64,000 bases of DNA from Streptomyces sp. HUAS MG91 (lineage in GTDB: Bacteria > Actinomycetota > Actinomycetes > Streptomycetales > Streptomycetaceae). Location of the stretch: contig NZ_CP159534.1 in the NCBI RefSeq assembly GCF_040529335.1, positions 5,580,001 through 5,644,000 on the forward strand. Direction: 5' to 3'. Positions 1-8,705 of the stretch are shown here, one piece after another. The first letter of the stretch is position 1; every line of letters starts with the position of its first letter. The position numbers and the translations under genes were made by a program. Below the pieces are notes generated by a model, which made no database searches, was not told where the DNA came from, and saw only the letters and a program-made list of their open reading frames with translations.

Positions 1-419
1 CGCGCAAGCAGCCGTACTTCGTGACGCCGGCCGACGGGTCCGTGTTCGCGATGGCGGGCCTGTACGAGTTCTGGCGCGACCGGACGCTGCCGGACGAGCA
101 TCCGCTGGCCTGGTGGGTGACGTGCTCCGTGATCACCCTCGAGGCCGAGACCGCGCCGCTCGGGGTCGCGCCCAAGGAGGGGCCGCGGTCCCTTTCCGAC
201 ATTCATCCCCGGATGCCGCTGATGCTGACGCCGGACCGGTGGGATGCCTGGCTCGATCCTTCGCGTACCGACGTGGAGGAGGTACGGGGGTTGCTGGCGG
301 CGCCGCCGGAGGGGCTGATGCGGGCGTATCCCGTGTCCACCGCCGTGAGCAATGTCCGCAACAACGGCCCCGAACTCCTGACCGAACTGGACGGCCCGGA
401 AGAGGCCACCCTCTTCTAG
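1..419 (+). CDS. SOS response-associated peptidase (SRAP/YedK family), 5' truncated by window edge
   Basis: The frame is open from base 3 and ends at TAG 417-419, so only the C-terminal part of the protein is present. Recognisable SRAP pieces are the FAMAGLYEFW stretch and the IHPRMPLML stretch, which carries the conserved histidine of the family. SRAP proteins (E. coli YedK, human HMCES) crosslink to abasic sites in single-stranded DNA through an N-terminal cysteine. That residue lies outside the window, so activity cannot be judged. The next gene is on the same strand about 200 bp downstream, behind a hairpin repeat, so it is probably a separate unit. Confidence 0.85.
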   Translation, partial: RKQPYFVTPADGSVFAMAGLYEFWRDRTLPDEHPLAWWVTCSVITLEAETAPLGVAPKEGPRSLSDIHPRMPLMLTPDRWDAWLDPSRTDVEEVRGLLAAPPEGLMRAYPVSTAVSNVRNNGPELLTELDGPEEATLF

Positions 420-453
420 ATTGTCGGCCCGGTGCGGCCCGGTGGCCGCTTCT

Positions 454-551
454 CGCGCAGTTCCCCGCGCCCCTGAGGCATGCGCTCCGCGCAGCCCCCC
501 CGATGAGATGCCGCACGAAGTGCGCATCTCAGGGGCGCGGGGAACTGCGCG
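454..551. repeat. Inverted intergenic repeat of the CGCGCAGTTCCCC family
   Basis: Two 23-base arms, 454-476 and 529-551, are perfect reverse complements built on the core CAGTTCCCCGCGCCCCTGA. Between them lies a nested hairpin (GAGATGCCGCAC at 505-516 against GTGCGCATCTC at 520-530). The structure sits just after the SRAP stop codon and could act as a bidirectional terminator or mRNA end-stabiliser. The same core recurs near 42.0-42.35 kb and 48.8-48.95 kb, so it is a dispersed repeat family. Confidence 0.8.
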
Positions 552-620
552 ACCAGCCACGACGAGACCCGCACCCGAAGAACGGCGTCGATCCGGCCCC
601 CCACCCGGCACCATGATCGC

Positions 621-1265
621 GTGACCCCAGTAACCGAGACCCAGACCGTGCCCACGCGGAGCGGAGACGCGCGGATCACCTGGCATCACGCCCCGCACCC
701 GACCCAGATCCTGGCGGCGAGCCACGGCGCGGGCGGCGGCATCGAGGCCCGCGACCTCCAGGCCCTCGCCACGACCCTGCCCGCCCACGGAGTGACCGTC
801 GCCCTGGTGGAGCAGCCCTGGCGCGTCGCCGGGAAGAAACTGGCCCCGGCCCCGAAGACCCTCGACGCCGCCTGGCACGACCTGTGGCCCGCCCTGACCG
901 CCCCCGGACTCCCGGTGATCGCCGCGGGCCGCAGCGCCGGCGCCCGCGTGGCCTGCCGCACCGCGGCCGACCTGGGCGCCGCCGCCGTCCTCGCCCTGAG
1001 CTTCCCGCTGCACCCGCCGGGCAGGCCGGAGAAGTCCCGGGCCGGGGAACTGCTCGGCGCGGGGGTGCCGACCCTCGTCGTGCAGGGCGGCAACGACCCG
1101 TTCGGCAAGCCCGCCGAGTTCCCGGACTCCCCGCTCTACGAACTCGTCGAGGTGCCCTACGGGGACCACGGCTTCGCCGTCCCCAAACGCGCCCCCGTCG
1201 GCCGGGACGAGGCCCTCACCACGCTCACCGACGCCGTCGCCGAGTGGACCCGGTCACTCGTCTGA
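621..1265 (+). CDS. alpha/beta hydrolase family protein (dienelactone-hydrolase/KANL3-Tex30-like)
   Basis: The 214-residue protein has an alpha/beta-hydrolase layout. An oxyanion-type SHGAGGG stretch lies near residue 35, the nucleophile elbow GRSAG has Ser105, and the likely acid is Asp159 in GGNDPFG. The catalytic His is His183 in GDHGF. The spacing and the short length match the KANL3/Tex30-like hydrolase family rather than large esterases. There is no signal peptide, so it should be cytoplasmic. The start is GTG 621, just downstream of an intergenic inverted repeat. The natural substrate cannot be told from sequence. Confidence 0.75.
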   Translation: MTPVTETQTVPTRSGDARITWHHAPHPTQILAASHGAGGGIEARDLQALATTLPAHGVTVALVEQPWRVAGKKLAPAPKTLDAAWHDLWPALTAPGLPVIAAGRSAGARVACRTAADLGAAAVLALSFPLHPPGRPEKSRAGELLGAGVPTLVVQGGNDPFGKPAEFPDSPLYELVEVPYGDHGFAVPKRAPVGRDEALTTLTDAVAEWTRSLV

Positions 1266-1282
1266 ACCCCGGATGAACACCG

Positions 1283-1308
1283 GGAATGTGGAGCGCGGGA
1301 CGAATGTT
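1283..1308 (+). promoter_or_regulatory. SigR-dependent promoter of sigR
   Basis: GGAAT at 1283-1287 is followed by exactly 18 bases and GTT at 1306-1308. This matches the known SigR promoter rule GGAAT-N18-GTT. It lies 48 bp upstream of the long-form ATG of sigR, as expected for the autoregulatory promoter (sigRp2 in S. coelicolor) that amplifies the response during thiol oxidation. Confidence 0.85.
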
Positions 1309-1355
1309 GTCGCCACTACCGGTGCACACCATTCGTACGAGAGGAAGTCCGCCGC

Positions 1356-2195
1356 ATGGGTTCGACCATCTGCCCCAGTCGCAGCACCGCTCCTGACCTG
1401 GAGTGGAGCGTGCTGACGGCTGCCAAGACCGCTCCTATTCGGGCGGCGGGCGGACCGGATCGTCGTCTATCCTCCGATTCGGGTGGAGCCTTCCCGGGTT
1501 CCACGACGTCGCTTGAGGAGGTGGGTCCGGTCACAGGGACCGACGCAGGGACCGAACACGGCCAGCCCGACGAGCGGCCCGAGCCGGTGGAGACCGCCAC
1601 CGAGCGCAGTGCGCGCTTCGAGCGGGACGCGCTGGAGTTCCTCGACCAGATGTACTCGGCCGCGCTGCGGATGACGCGCAACCCGGCGGACGCCGAGGAC
1701 CTGGTGCAGGAGACGTACGCGAAGGCGTACGCGTCGTTCCACCAGTTCCGTGAGGGCACCAACCTCAAGGCGTGGCTGTACCGCATCCTGACGAACACCT
1801 TCATCAACTCGTACCGCAAGAAGCAGCGCGAGCCCCAGCGCAGTGCCGCCGAGGAGATCGAGGACTGGCAGCTCGCGCGCGCCGAGTCGCACATGTCGAC
1901 CGGTCTGCGCTCCGCCGAGTCGCAGGCGCTCGACCACCTGCCGGACTCGGACGTGAAGTCGGCGCTCCAGGCGATCCCGGAGGAATTCCGCATCGCGGTC
2001 TATCTCGCCGACGTAGAGGGCTTTGCGTACAAGGAGATCGCGGACATCATGGGGACACCCATCGGGACAGTGATGTCCCGGCTCCACCGGGGCCGCCGTC
2101 AGCTGCGCGGCATGCTCGAGGACTACGCCCGTGACCGCGGGCTCGTCCCGGCCGGCGCCGGAGAGTCGAACGAAGCGAAAGGCTCGGGCTCATGA
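1356..2195 (+). CDS. sigR: ECF sigma factor SigR (thiol-oxidative stress), long isoform
   Basis: An ECF sigma factor with region 2 ([19 protein letters not shown], then [20 protein letters not shown]) and region 4 ([35 protein letters not shown]). It directs RNA polymerase to thiol-homeostasis genes under disulfide stress. The frame opens at ATG 1356 (RBS-like GAGAGGA at 1339-1345) and gives 279 residues. A second start, GTG 1521, is preceded by TTGAGGAG and yields about 224 residues, the size of the classical constitutive SigR. In S. coelicolor the N-terminally extended, unstable form is made from the SigR-dependent promoter, and a matching promoter lies at 1283-1308. The stop overlaps the rsrA start (ATGA), so the sigma and anti-sigma factors are translationally coupled. 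Confidence 0.97.
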   Translation: MGSTICPSRSTAPDLEWSVLTAAKTAPIRAAGGPDRRLSSDSGGAFPGSTTSLEEVGPVTGTDAGTEHGQPDERPEPVETATERSARFERDALEFLDQMYSAALRMTRNPADAEDLVQETYAKAYASFHQFREGTNLKAWLYRILTNTFINSYRKKQREPQRSAAEEIEDWQLARAESHMSTGLRSAESQALDHLPDSDVKSALQAIPEEFRIAVYLADVEGFAYKEIADIMGTPIGTVMSRLHRGRRQLRGMLEDYARDRGLVPAGAGESNEAKGSGS

Positions 2196-2482
2196 GCTGC
2201 GGAGAGCCGCACGAGACGGACTGCGCGGAAGTCCTCGACCATCTCTACGAGTTCCTCGACCACGAGATGCCGGACTCCGACTGCACCAAGTTCGAGGTGC
2301 ACTTCGAGGAGTGCTCCCCGTGCCTGGAGAAGTACGGCCTCGAGCAGGCCGTGAAGAAGCTGGTCAAGCGGTGCTGCGGCTCGGACGACGTGCCCAGCGA
2401 CCTGCGGGCCAAGGTCATGGGGCGGATCGAAGTGATCCGCTCCGGACAGGGCGCGCCCGACGAGGGCACCCCGCTCGCCTGA
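2192..2482 (+). CDS. rsrA: Zinc-binding redox anti-sigma factor RsrA
   Basis: This 96-residue ZAS-family anti-sigma factor binds and inhibits SigR when reduced and releases it on disulfide formation. Cysteines lie at 3, 11, 31, 41, 44, 61 and 62, with His37 in the H-x3-C-x2-C zinc signature (HFEECSPC). This is the same cysteine pattern I recall for S. coelicolor RsrA. The first four bases overlap the sigR stop, and an inverted repeat at 2512-2540 follows the gene. All redox residues are present, so a functional sensor is expected. Confidence 0.97.
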   Translation: MSCGEPHETDCAEVLDHLYEFLDHEMPDSDCTKFEVHFEECSPCLEKYGLEQAVKKLVKRCCGSDDVPSDLRAKVMGRIEVIRSGQGAPDEGTPLA

Positions 2483-2511
2483 GCCCGGCGGCCCTCCTTC
2501 CATCGTCGTAG

Positions 2512-2540
2512 CCAACTGCCCCACCTCGTGTGGCAGTTGG
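2512..2540 (+). terminator. Hairpin after sigR-rsrA
   Basis: CCAACTGCC (2512-2520) pairs with GGCAGTTGG (2532-2540) 30 bp past the rsrA stop. There is no long T tract, as is usual for Streptomyces terminators. Confidence 0.6.
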
Positions 2541-2684
2541 GAGACGGTTCGCCGTCAGTTTCACTCGATCGTGCTAATCCAGGGCCCTCTGTCCCCGTAT
2601 TCGACGTGATGGCGCCCGGCCGGCGCGTCCCGCGGCCTAATCTCTGGTCTCCGTGAACGGAACGTCACGGGGAGGGAGTTGGGC

Positions 2685-3998
2685 ATGCGGTCGGTTACGC
2701 CGATGGCCGGTGCGTATGTACTCCTGACGGCAGGCGCGGGCGCCTTCTGCGCGGCGCCCGCGTTCTCCCCCGGTACCTCCTGGCCCGCCGTCGCGCTGCT
2801 CGCGTGCGTGTACGTGGGCTGCGGCCTGGCCGGGCGCGGGCCCCGGGGCATGGGGACGTTCTATCCCGTACTGCTCGCAGGAGCGTTTCTGCTGCCGCCG
2901 TCGGCCGCGGCCCTCGTCGCCGTGCCCGGCGCCCTGCTCGGGCAGGTCGAGCAGCGCCCGAAGTGGCTGCGCCGCGCGTGGCGGGCGGCCCAACTCGCCG
3001 TCGCCGTATGGGCGTCCGCACAGGTCTTCGGAGCGCTCGGCGGGCCCGACGCGGTCTCCGGACCCCGGTTCCCGTACGCGCTCGTGCCCGGCGGCGCCGC
3101 CGTGCTCGCCTTCTGCGCCGTGCTCACCCTCCTCGACGGCGGGATCCTCGCCGCCGCCGAGCGCGTTCCGCTGCGCGGCGCCTGGCGCGGGCTCTTCCTG
3201 CGCTGTCTCGCGCCGGTGGCCGTGCACGGGCTCGCCGGGCTGATGATGGCGGTGCTGTGGACGAGCTCGTACGGGCCGGTGGCGGCGCTGCTCGTCGTGC
3301 TGCCGATGTGCATCTCCTGCTGGGTGTTCGCCCAGTACCAGCGCGAACGCTCGGCCCACCAGGCCACCATCCGCGCCCTCGTGCAGGCCGTCGACATCAA
3401 GGACGGGTACACGCGCGGACACAGCGAGCGGGTCGGGCAGGCGTCCATGATGATCGCCCGTGAGCTGGGGATGCCCGACGAGCGGGCCGAGGTGCTGCGG
3501 TTCGCCGGGATCCTGCACGACGTGGGGAAGCTGGGTGTGCCGACACGGCTGCTGCGCAAGGACGGGCCGCTGACCCCCGAGGAACGCAAGGTCATCGAGC
3601 TGCATCCGGAGTACGGGCACGAGATGGTGCGCGGCATCGGCTTCCTCGGGGAGGCGCGCGCCGCGATCCTGCACCACCACGAGCGGCTGGACGGCAGCGG
3701 ATATCCGTACGGGCTCGTGGGGACGGAGATTCCGGAGTTCGCCCGGGTCGTGGCGGTGGCCGACGCCTTCGACGCGATGACGTCGACCCGGACGTACTCG
3801 CGGGCGCGGCCCGTGCCGGTGGCCGTCGCCGAGCTGGAGCGGTGTGCGGGGACGCAGTTCGATCCGGTGATGGTGGGGGCGCTGGTGCGGGCGCTCGACC
3901 GGGAGGGGTGGCATCCGATGGTGACGGCGGACGAGACGGGCGGGGTTCCCGGTGCCCGGGCCGAGGCGGTTCCGCTGCGCGGGGCTTCGGCGCGGTGA
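2685..3998 (+). CDS. HD-GYP domain membrane protein (putative phosphodiesterase)
   Basis: The N-terminal half (roughly residues 5-220) is made of hydrophobic segments and should be membrane embedded. The C-terminal half is an HD-GYP domain. It shows GHSERVG near residue 244, the metal-binding pair LHDVGKLG near 276, and HHHERLDGSGYP near 329, followed by VADAFDAMTSTRTY. HD-GYP proteins with intact metal ligands and the GYP loop can hydrolyse cyclic di-GMP or other nucleotides. Activity here is inferred from motif integrity. ATG 2685 is chosen because GGAGGG lies at 2671-2676; an in-frame TTG sits two codons earlier. The stop overlaps the GTG of the next, related gene. Confidence 0.85.
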   Translation: MRSVTPMAGAYVLLTAGAGAFCAAPAFSPGTSWPAVALLACVYVGCGLAGRGPRGMGTFYPVLLAGAFLLPPSAAALVAVPGALLGQVEQRPKWLRRAWRAAQLAVAVWASAQVFGALGGPDAVSGPRFPYALVPGGAAVLAFCAVLTLLDGGILAAAERVPLRGAWRGLFLRCLAPVAVHGLAGLMMAVLWTSSYGPVAALLVVLPMCISCWVFAQYQRERSAHQATIRALVQAVDIKDGYTRGHSERVGQASMMIARELGMPDERAEVLRFAGILHDVGKLGVPTRLLRKDGPLTPEERKVIELHPEYGHEMVRGIGFLGEARAAILHHHERLDGSGYPYGLVGTEIPEFARVVAVADAFDAMTSTRTYSRARPVPVAVAELERCAGTQFDPVMVGALVRALDREGWHPMVTADETGGVPGARAEAVPLRGASAR

Positions 3999-5416
3999 GC
4001 GGGGGCGGGACCGACGGGCGGGCTTCCGGCGCCGAGGGCGCCGTGCCGGGGCTGCGGCCCGAGCCCGAAGGAGGCGCACCCGGCGCCGGGGGCCGCCTTG
4101 CCCACCCTGCCGCCCTTGGCGGCAGATTGCCCAAGGCGGCGGGGGAGCCGGAGGGTGTGGGCGGCGGCAGGGTGCCCAAGGCGGTGGTCGTGGTCGTGGT
4201 GTACTCCGTGGCCGGAGTGCTGACCCTCGTGGCCTTCGCCGCCACCGTCGGGCGTGGGCTCGACGAGCGCGGGGTCGCGCTCGGGTTCGGGGTGCTGGTC
4301 GCCGTGGGGGAGCTGGCGCGCTGGGGCGGCGGCGGGGACCGGGAGTCCGCGCCGCTCGGGGCCGCGGGCGCGCTGGCGTACGCGCTGCTGGGATCGGTCG
4401 CCGGACACAGCACGCACCACGGGGTGCTCCAGGTCGTCGCCGTCGCCGTGGCGGGCGCGCTCGTCGGCTGCGTCCCGCACGTGGCCCGGGGCCGCGGGCC
4501 CTCGCTCGACCACATGGCGCGGCGCGTGCTGACCGTCTGGTTCGCCGCCGCCTGCTTCCAGCCGCTGTACAACCAGGGCAGGGCCGCGCAGTGGTTCGGC
4601 GACGGGGCGCCCTACGCGCTGTTCGTCGTCGGCCTGCTGGCGCTGACCGGGCTCTGCGACGCCGTGCTGGCCGCGGCCATGGCCCACGCGCGCACCCGCT
4701 GGCCGTTCGGGCCGCTGCTGCGCGACGAGATGCGGGCCATGCTCGGCATCGGTACGGCCGTCGGCGCGACCGGGGCGGTCCTCGCACTGGCCGTGGCCGT
4801 GGCCGGGCTGTGGGCGCTGCCCGTCATCAGCCTGCCGCTGCTCCTGACCCAGCTGGCCTTCCGGCGCTACTCCGCGGTCCGCGCCACGTACCGCCAGACC
4901 ATCGCCTCGCTGGCCCGTGCCACCGAGATCGCCGGGTACACCCCGCACGGGCACGCCCACCGGGTCGCGGCGCTGAGCCGTGCCATAGGGCGCGAGATGG
5001 GGCTCTCCGGACCGGACCTGACCGTTCTGGAGTACGCGGCCCTGATGCACGACATCGGGCAGCTCTCGCTCGTCGACCCGGTGCGGGACGGGGCCACCGC
5101 GACCCTGCCTGTCACCCAGCAGCGCCGGATAGCACTCCTCGGCGGGGCCGTCGTCCGGCAGACCGGGGTGGACTCCCAGGTGGCCGTCGTGGTCGAGCGG
5201 CTGGCCGATCCGTACCGGGAACAGCCGCTCACCGCACGGATTGTGCGGACAGCGAACGCCTACGACGAGATGGCCAGGGGAACAGGACCTCAGGGACCCC
5301 TCGCCGCCCTGGAAGGACTGCGTCTGGCCACCGGCAGGGAGTACCAGCCGGAGGTCGTCGAGGCACTGGCCAGGGTGGTGTCGCACCCCGGTCTGAGCCT
5401 AGGGTCGGCGGGGTAA
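3995..5416 (+). CDS. Membrane protein with degenerate HD domain
   Basis: The GTG at 3995 overlaps the TGA of the upstream HD-GYP gene (GTGA), so the two are translationally coupled. The 473-residue product starts with a glycine/proline-rich tail, then several membrane segments, then an HD-like domain. Within that domain GHAHRVAALSRAIGREMG and LMHDIGQLSLVD retain the first histidine and the HD pair. The HHE...GYP half of the active site is absent and is replaced by ERLADPYREQP. It therefore looks like a paralogue of the upstream protein that has lost the phosphodiesterase core and may sense or scaffold. A much longer in-frame opening from 3842 lies inside the upstream gene and was not used. 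Confidence 0.75.
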   Translation: MSGGGTDGRASGAEGAVPGLRPEPEGGAPGAGGRLAHPAALGGRLPKAAGEPEGVGGGRVPKAVVVVVVYSVAGVLTLVAFAATVGRGLDERGVALGFGVLVAVGELARWGGGGDRESAPLGAAGALAYALLGSVAGHSTHHGVLQVVAVAVAGALVGCVPHVARGRGPSLDHMARRVLTVWFAAACFQPLYNQGRAAQWFGDGAPYALFVVGLLALTGLCDAVLAAAMAHARTRWPFGPLLRDEMRAMLGIGTAVGATGAVLALAVAVAGLWALPVISLPLLLTQLAFRRYSAVRATYRQTIASLARATEIAGYTPHGHAHRVAALSRAIGREMGLSGPDLTVLEYAALMHDIGQLSLVDPVRDGATATLPVTQQRRIALLGGAVVRQTGVDSQVAVVVERLADPYREQPLTARIVRTANAYDEMARGTGPQGPLAALEGLRLATGREYQPEVVEALARVVSHPGLSLGSAG

Positions 5417-5521
5417 CCCATGGGTAATGAGCGGGTCTCCGACCGTCCGTGGTTGGATGCAAAAGAGCGACCAAAGAGGGGGTCCGGGGGCACGGGCCTC
5501 AAGTATCGGCAGGCGGGAATC

Positions 5522-6502
5522 GTGAGGATCTTCGGCAAGGGACGGCACCGACCCTCCGCCTCGTGGCGGCAGGCCACAGATCGTGCGTTCACGCTGATCG
5601 GCGACGGGCGGTACGAGGACGCGGGGGCGCTGCTGACCCGTGCTGCCGACCTCGAACCGTGGCTCTCCGAGTCCTGGTTCAACCTCGCGCTGCTGCACAA
5701 GTTCCGGCACGACTGGGAGCAGGCGCGGACGGCCGGACTGCGCGCCGTCGCCCTGCTGGACCGCGAGACGGGCGCCCCGGACTGGTGGAACGTCGGGATC
5801 GCCGCCACCGCCCTCCAGGACTGGCCGCTGGCGCGGCGGGCCTGGCAGGCGTACGGGCTGCGGGTGCCGGGCGGCGCCACCGCGGCCGGCGAGCCCACGG
5901 GCATGGAGCTCGGCAGCGCCGCCGTGCGGCTGTCGCCGGAGGGCGAGGCCGAGGTCGTCTGGGGGCGCAGGCTCGACCCCGCACGCATCGAGGTGCTGTC
6001 GATCCCGCTGCCCTCCTCCGGGCGGCGCTGGGGCGAGGTCGTGCTGCACGACGGGGTGCCGCACGGCGAGCGGACCACCGCCGCCGGGCACTCCTTCCCT
6101 GTCTTCGACGAGATCGAGCTGTGGGCGCCGTCGCCGGTGCCGACCTGGGTCGTGCTCCTGGAGGCCGCCACCGAGTCCGACCGGGACGCCCTGGAGCGGC
6201 TGGCCGCCGACGCCGGATTCGCCGCCGAGGACTGGTCCTCGTCGGTGCGGCTGCTGTGCCGGATGTGCTCGGAGTCCCGGATGCCGTCCGACGAGGGCGA
6301 CGAGGAGCACCTCGATCCGCACGACCACAGCGAGCCGGGGCATCCCGGGCCGCTGGGGCACCGGACCGACGGGCAGCTGTGGGTGCCGGAGCGGGAGTGC
6401 GGGGTGGCCGCGCCGGCTTCTCTGGTGCGGGGGCTGCTCGACGGGTGGGTCGCCGATTCGCCGGATTCGCGGGACTGGCGGGATCTCGAAGAGGTGTGCT
6501 GA
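5522..6502 (+). CDS. Tetratricopeptide-repeat protein
   Basis: About 326 residues from GTG 5522. The N-terminal 100 residues contain TPR-like helical pairs (AFTLIGDGRYEDAGALLTRA, SWFNLALLHKFRHDWEQA and a third ending WPLARRAWQAYG). The rest is an uncharacterised domain with a conserved tryptophan-rich segment and a cysteine pair (LLCRMCSES). The C-terminal part does not match a family I can name. The frame is open back to ATG 5420, which would add 34 poorly patterned residues; the shorter start is preferred but not certain. It follows the two HD-domain genes by about 100 bp on the same strand and may share their transcript. Confidence 0.65.
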   Translation: MRIFGKGRHRPSASWRQATDRAFTLIGDGRYEDAGALLTRAADLEPWLSESWFNLALLHKFRHDWEQARTAGLRAVALLDRETGAPDWWNVGIAATALQDWPLARRAWQAYGLRVPGGATAAGEPTGMELGSAAVRLSPEGEAEVVWGRRLDPARIEVLSIPLPSSGRRWGEVVLHDGVPHGERTTAAGHSFPVFDEIELWAPSPVPTWVVLLEAATESDRDALERLAADAGFAAEDWSSSVRLLCRMCSESRMPSDEGDEEHLDPHDHSEPGHPGPLGHRTDGQLWVPERECGVAAPASLVRGLLDGWVADSPDSRDWRDLEEVC

Positions 6503-6650
6503 GGTGCGCGGTCGGCCGCGGACGCGTCGTGGCTGGTCGCGCCCCGCGGCGCAGCCGCTGACGGGCACGGTCCCGCGCCCCTTGCGGGGCTCCGCTCCCC
6601 GTACCCTGTCAAGGTAACCCCGCGTATTCCCAGGAAGGCTCACGTCCGTC

Positions 6651-7304
6651 ATGGCTCAGCAGGACACCGACGACCAGCAGCACGGCGGCGTGCTCCCCGT
6701 CGACGACGAGGGATTCGTCGTCGACACCGAGGACTGCGAGGCACGCGAGGCGGCGTACCGGGAGCGGGGGACGTCGCGGCCGATCACCGTCGTCGGGAAC
6801 CCGGTCCTGCACCGGGAGTGCAAGGACGTCACCGAGTTCGACGACGAGCTGGCCTCGCTGGTCGACGACATGTTCGCCAGCCAGCGCACCGCCGAGGGCG
6901 TCGGCCTCGCCGCGAACCAGATCGGCGTGGACCGCAAGGTCTTCGTGTACGACTGCCCGGACGACGAGGGCGTGCGCCACACCGGCGTCGTCTGCAACCC
7001 GGTGCTGCGCGAGCTGCCCGCCGACCGGCGCCGCCTCGACGACTCCAACGAGGGCTGCCTGTCCGTGCCGACGGCCTACGCCGAACTCGCGCGCCCCGAC
7101 TACGCCGTGGTCACCGGGCAGGACGAGAAGGGCAACCCCATCACCGTGCGCGGCACCGGCTACTTCGCGCGCTGCCTCCAGCACGAGACGGACCACCTGT
7201 ACGGGTACCTCTACATCGACCGGCTGTCGAAGCGCGAGCGCAAGAACGCCCTGAAGCAGATGGAAGAGGGCACCCCGCGCTACCCCGTGGTCGCCAACGA
7301 CTGA
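6651..7304 (+). CDS. def: Peptide deformylase
   Basis: This enzyme removes the formyl group from the N-terminal methionine of nascent proteins. All three signature motifs are present: [10 protein letters not shown] near residue 83, EGCLSVP near 133 (metal-ligand cysteine) and the QHETDH metal site near 176. The 217-residue length includes an acidic N-terminal extension of about 35 residues (Asp/Glu/Gln-rich) before the catalytic core, typical of one actinobacterial paralogue group. The ATG at 6651 follows GGAAGG-like sequence at 6631-6636. A strong hairpin at 7321-7357 ends the unit. Confidence 0.95.
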   Translation: MAQQDTDDQQHGGVLPVDDEGFVVDTEDCEAREAAYRERGTSRPITVVGNPVLHRECKDVTEFDDELASLVDDMFASQRTAEGVGLAANQIGVDRKVFVYDCPDDEGVRHTGVVCNPVLRELPADRRRLDDSNEGCLSVPTAYAELARPDYAVVTGQDEKGNPITVRGTGYFARCLQHETDHLYGYLYIDRLSKRERKNALKQMEEGTPRYPVVAND

Positions 7305-7320
7305 TTCACACCGCCCCGAC

Positions 7321-7357
7321 ACGGCGCCCGGCCCGGAGAGATCCGGCCGGGCGCCGT
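7321..7357 (+). terminator. Terminator after def
   Basis: ACGGCGCCCGGCC (7321-7333) pairs with GGCCGGGCGCCGT (7345-7357) around an 11-base loop, 17 bp past the def stop codon. Confidence 0.75.
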
Positions 7358-7392
7358 TCGCGTTCCCGCACCGACCTGGGCAGGTGTGCGAT

Positions 7393-7422
7393 CGCACGCG
7401 CGGGTGTGCGCCCGCGCGTGCG
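7393..7422. promoter_or_regulatory. 12-bp inverted repeat upstream of the terpene cyclase
   Basis: CGCACGCGCGGG (7393-7404) and CCCGCGCGTGCG (7411-7422) form a perfect inverted repeat with a 6-base loop. It lies in the 315-bp gap between def and the cyclase, about 200 bp before the cyclase start and separate from the def terminator. It may be an operator or the end of a transcript. No regulator can be assigned. The rest of the gap to 7600 holds no gene that I can see. Confidence 0.4.
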
Positions 7423-7619
7423 AACAAGATCGGCCGAACATGATTCAGATCCGGTCATGTAAGGGGACGAATCCGGCGACTAGGGGTAGTGAGGGGAGCA
7501 AATCCGTTCCCAGAACGGTCAGTTGTGGTGCTGAATAGAAAGCGCGGGGATACGCAACGGCGCGCGCCCGGCACCGCGGGAGGGGTGTACGCCTTCGGCC
7601 GACAGAGAGGGGTTTGTTC

Positions 7620-8705
7620 GTGCCTGCCTATCCACATGCTCCACATGCGGCAGTACCGCCGGCGTTGGCACTACCGGTGATCGAGGACGCGTTTCCTCGC
7701 AAACTGCATCCGTATTGGCCAAAGCTTCAGCGGAAGACACGCACCTGGCTGCTCGAAAAGCGCCTCATGCCCGCCGACAAGGTGGAAAAATATGCCGACG
7801 GTCTGTGCTACACGGACTTGGTCGCCGGATATTACATGGGTGCGCCCGACGACCTCCTGGAGGCGATAGCCGACTTCAGTGCGTGGTTCTTCGCCTGGGA
7901 CGACCGGCACGACCGTGACGTGATCCACGGCAGGACGACGAACTGGCGCCGGCTCGTCGTGCAGTTGCACGCGGCCACGGAGACCCCGCAGCTGCACCTG
8001 GACCACCCGGACCCCCTGGTCGCGGGCTTCGCGGACTGCTTCGACCGGTTCTACGGCCGGCTGAGCCGGTCCTGGGACGCCCGGTTCGCGCGCCACTTCC
8101 ACGTGGTGATCGACGCGTACGACGAGGAGTTCCGCAACAGGATGGCGGGGACCGTGCCGACGGTCGACGAATACATCGCTCTGCGGCGGCGCACTTTCGC
8201 CCACTGGATCTGGATAGACCTCCTCGAACCGGTCGCCCAGTACGAACTCCCCACCTGGGTCAGGAAGAACGAGGCATTCATGCGGGCCGCACTCGCGACC
8301 CAGGATTTCTCCGCCTGGTACAACGACCTCTGCTCGCTCCCCAAGGAACTCGCGGGACAGGAATTGCACAACCTCGGGATAAGCCTCATCAAGCATGAGG
8401 GTATTTCCGTGCGGGAGGCCGCGAACGAAGTGCACAGGAGGGTCGAGGGAACCATCGCCGATTTCCTCGACGCCGAAAAGGAGATCGAGCGGACCGAGGT
8501 CTCCGCCGAACAGATCGGACCGCACGGAAGGGAACTCGCGGCGGCCATCAGGTCGTGCGTCGAGAACATGCGGAACTGGTTCAGTTCCGTGTACTGGTTC
8601 CATCACGAATCGGGGCGCTATCAGGTCGACACCTGGGACGACCGGGCCACCCCGCCGTACATCACCGACACGCCCCGGACCGATCAGGTGGGTGACCGCG
8701 CATGA
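7620..8705 (+). CDS. Epi-isozizaene synthase (sesquiterpene cyclase)
   Basis: This class I terpene cyclase converts farnesyl diphosphate to epi-isozizaene, the first step of albaflavenone biosynthesis. The aspartate-rich motif DDRHD lies near residues 94-98 and the NSE triad is NDLCSLPKE near 235. The C-terminal NWFSSVYWFHHESGRY block is as in S. coelicolor EIZS. From GTG 7620 (RBS AGAGAGGGG at 7604-7612) the product is 361 residues, the length I recall for S. coelicolor EIZS; an in-frame TTG two codons upstream is less likely. The stop overlaps the P450 start (ATGA), so the pair is translationally coupled. Local synteny (def upstream, nrd downstream) also agrees. Confidence 0.93.
   Translation: MPAYPHAPHAAVPPALALPVIEDAFPRKLHPYWPKLQRKTRTWLLEKRLMPADKVEKYADGLCYTDLVAGYYMGAPDDLLEAIADFSAWFFAWDDRHDRDVIHGRTTNWRRLVVQLHAATETPQLHLDHPDPLVAGFADCFDRFYGRLSRSWDARFARHFHVVIDAYDEEFRNRMAGTVPTVDEYIALRRRTFAHWIWIDLLEPVAQYELPTWVRKNEAFMRAALATQDFSAWYNDLCSLPKELAGQELHNLGISLIKHEGISVREAANEVHRRVEGTIADFLDAEKEIERTEVSAEQIGPHGRELAAAIRSCVENMRNWFSSVYWFHHESGRYQVDTWDDRATPPYITDTPRTDQVGDRA

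Noticed and set aside
2637..4787. Very long minus-strand open frames over the HD-domain genes (also 2861-5386)
   Set aside because: They lie antisense to genes with clear domains, are Arg/Pro/Gly/Ser-rich, and result from the high GC third-position bias.
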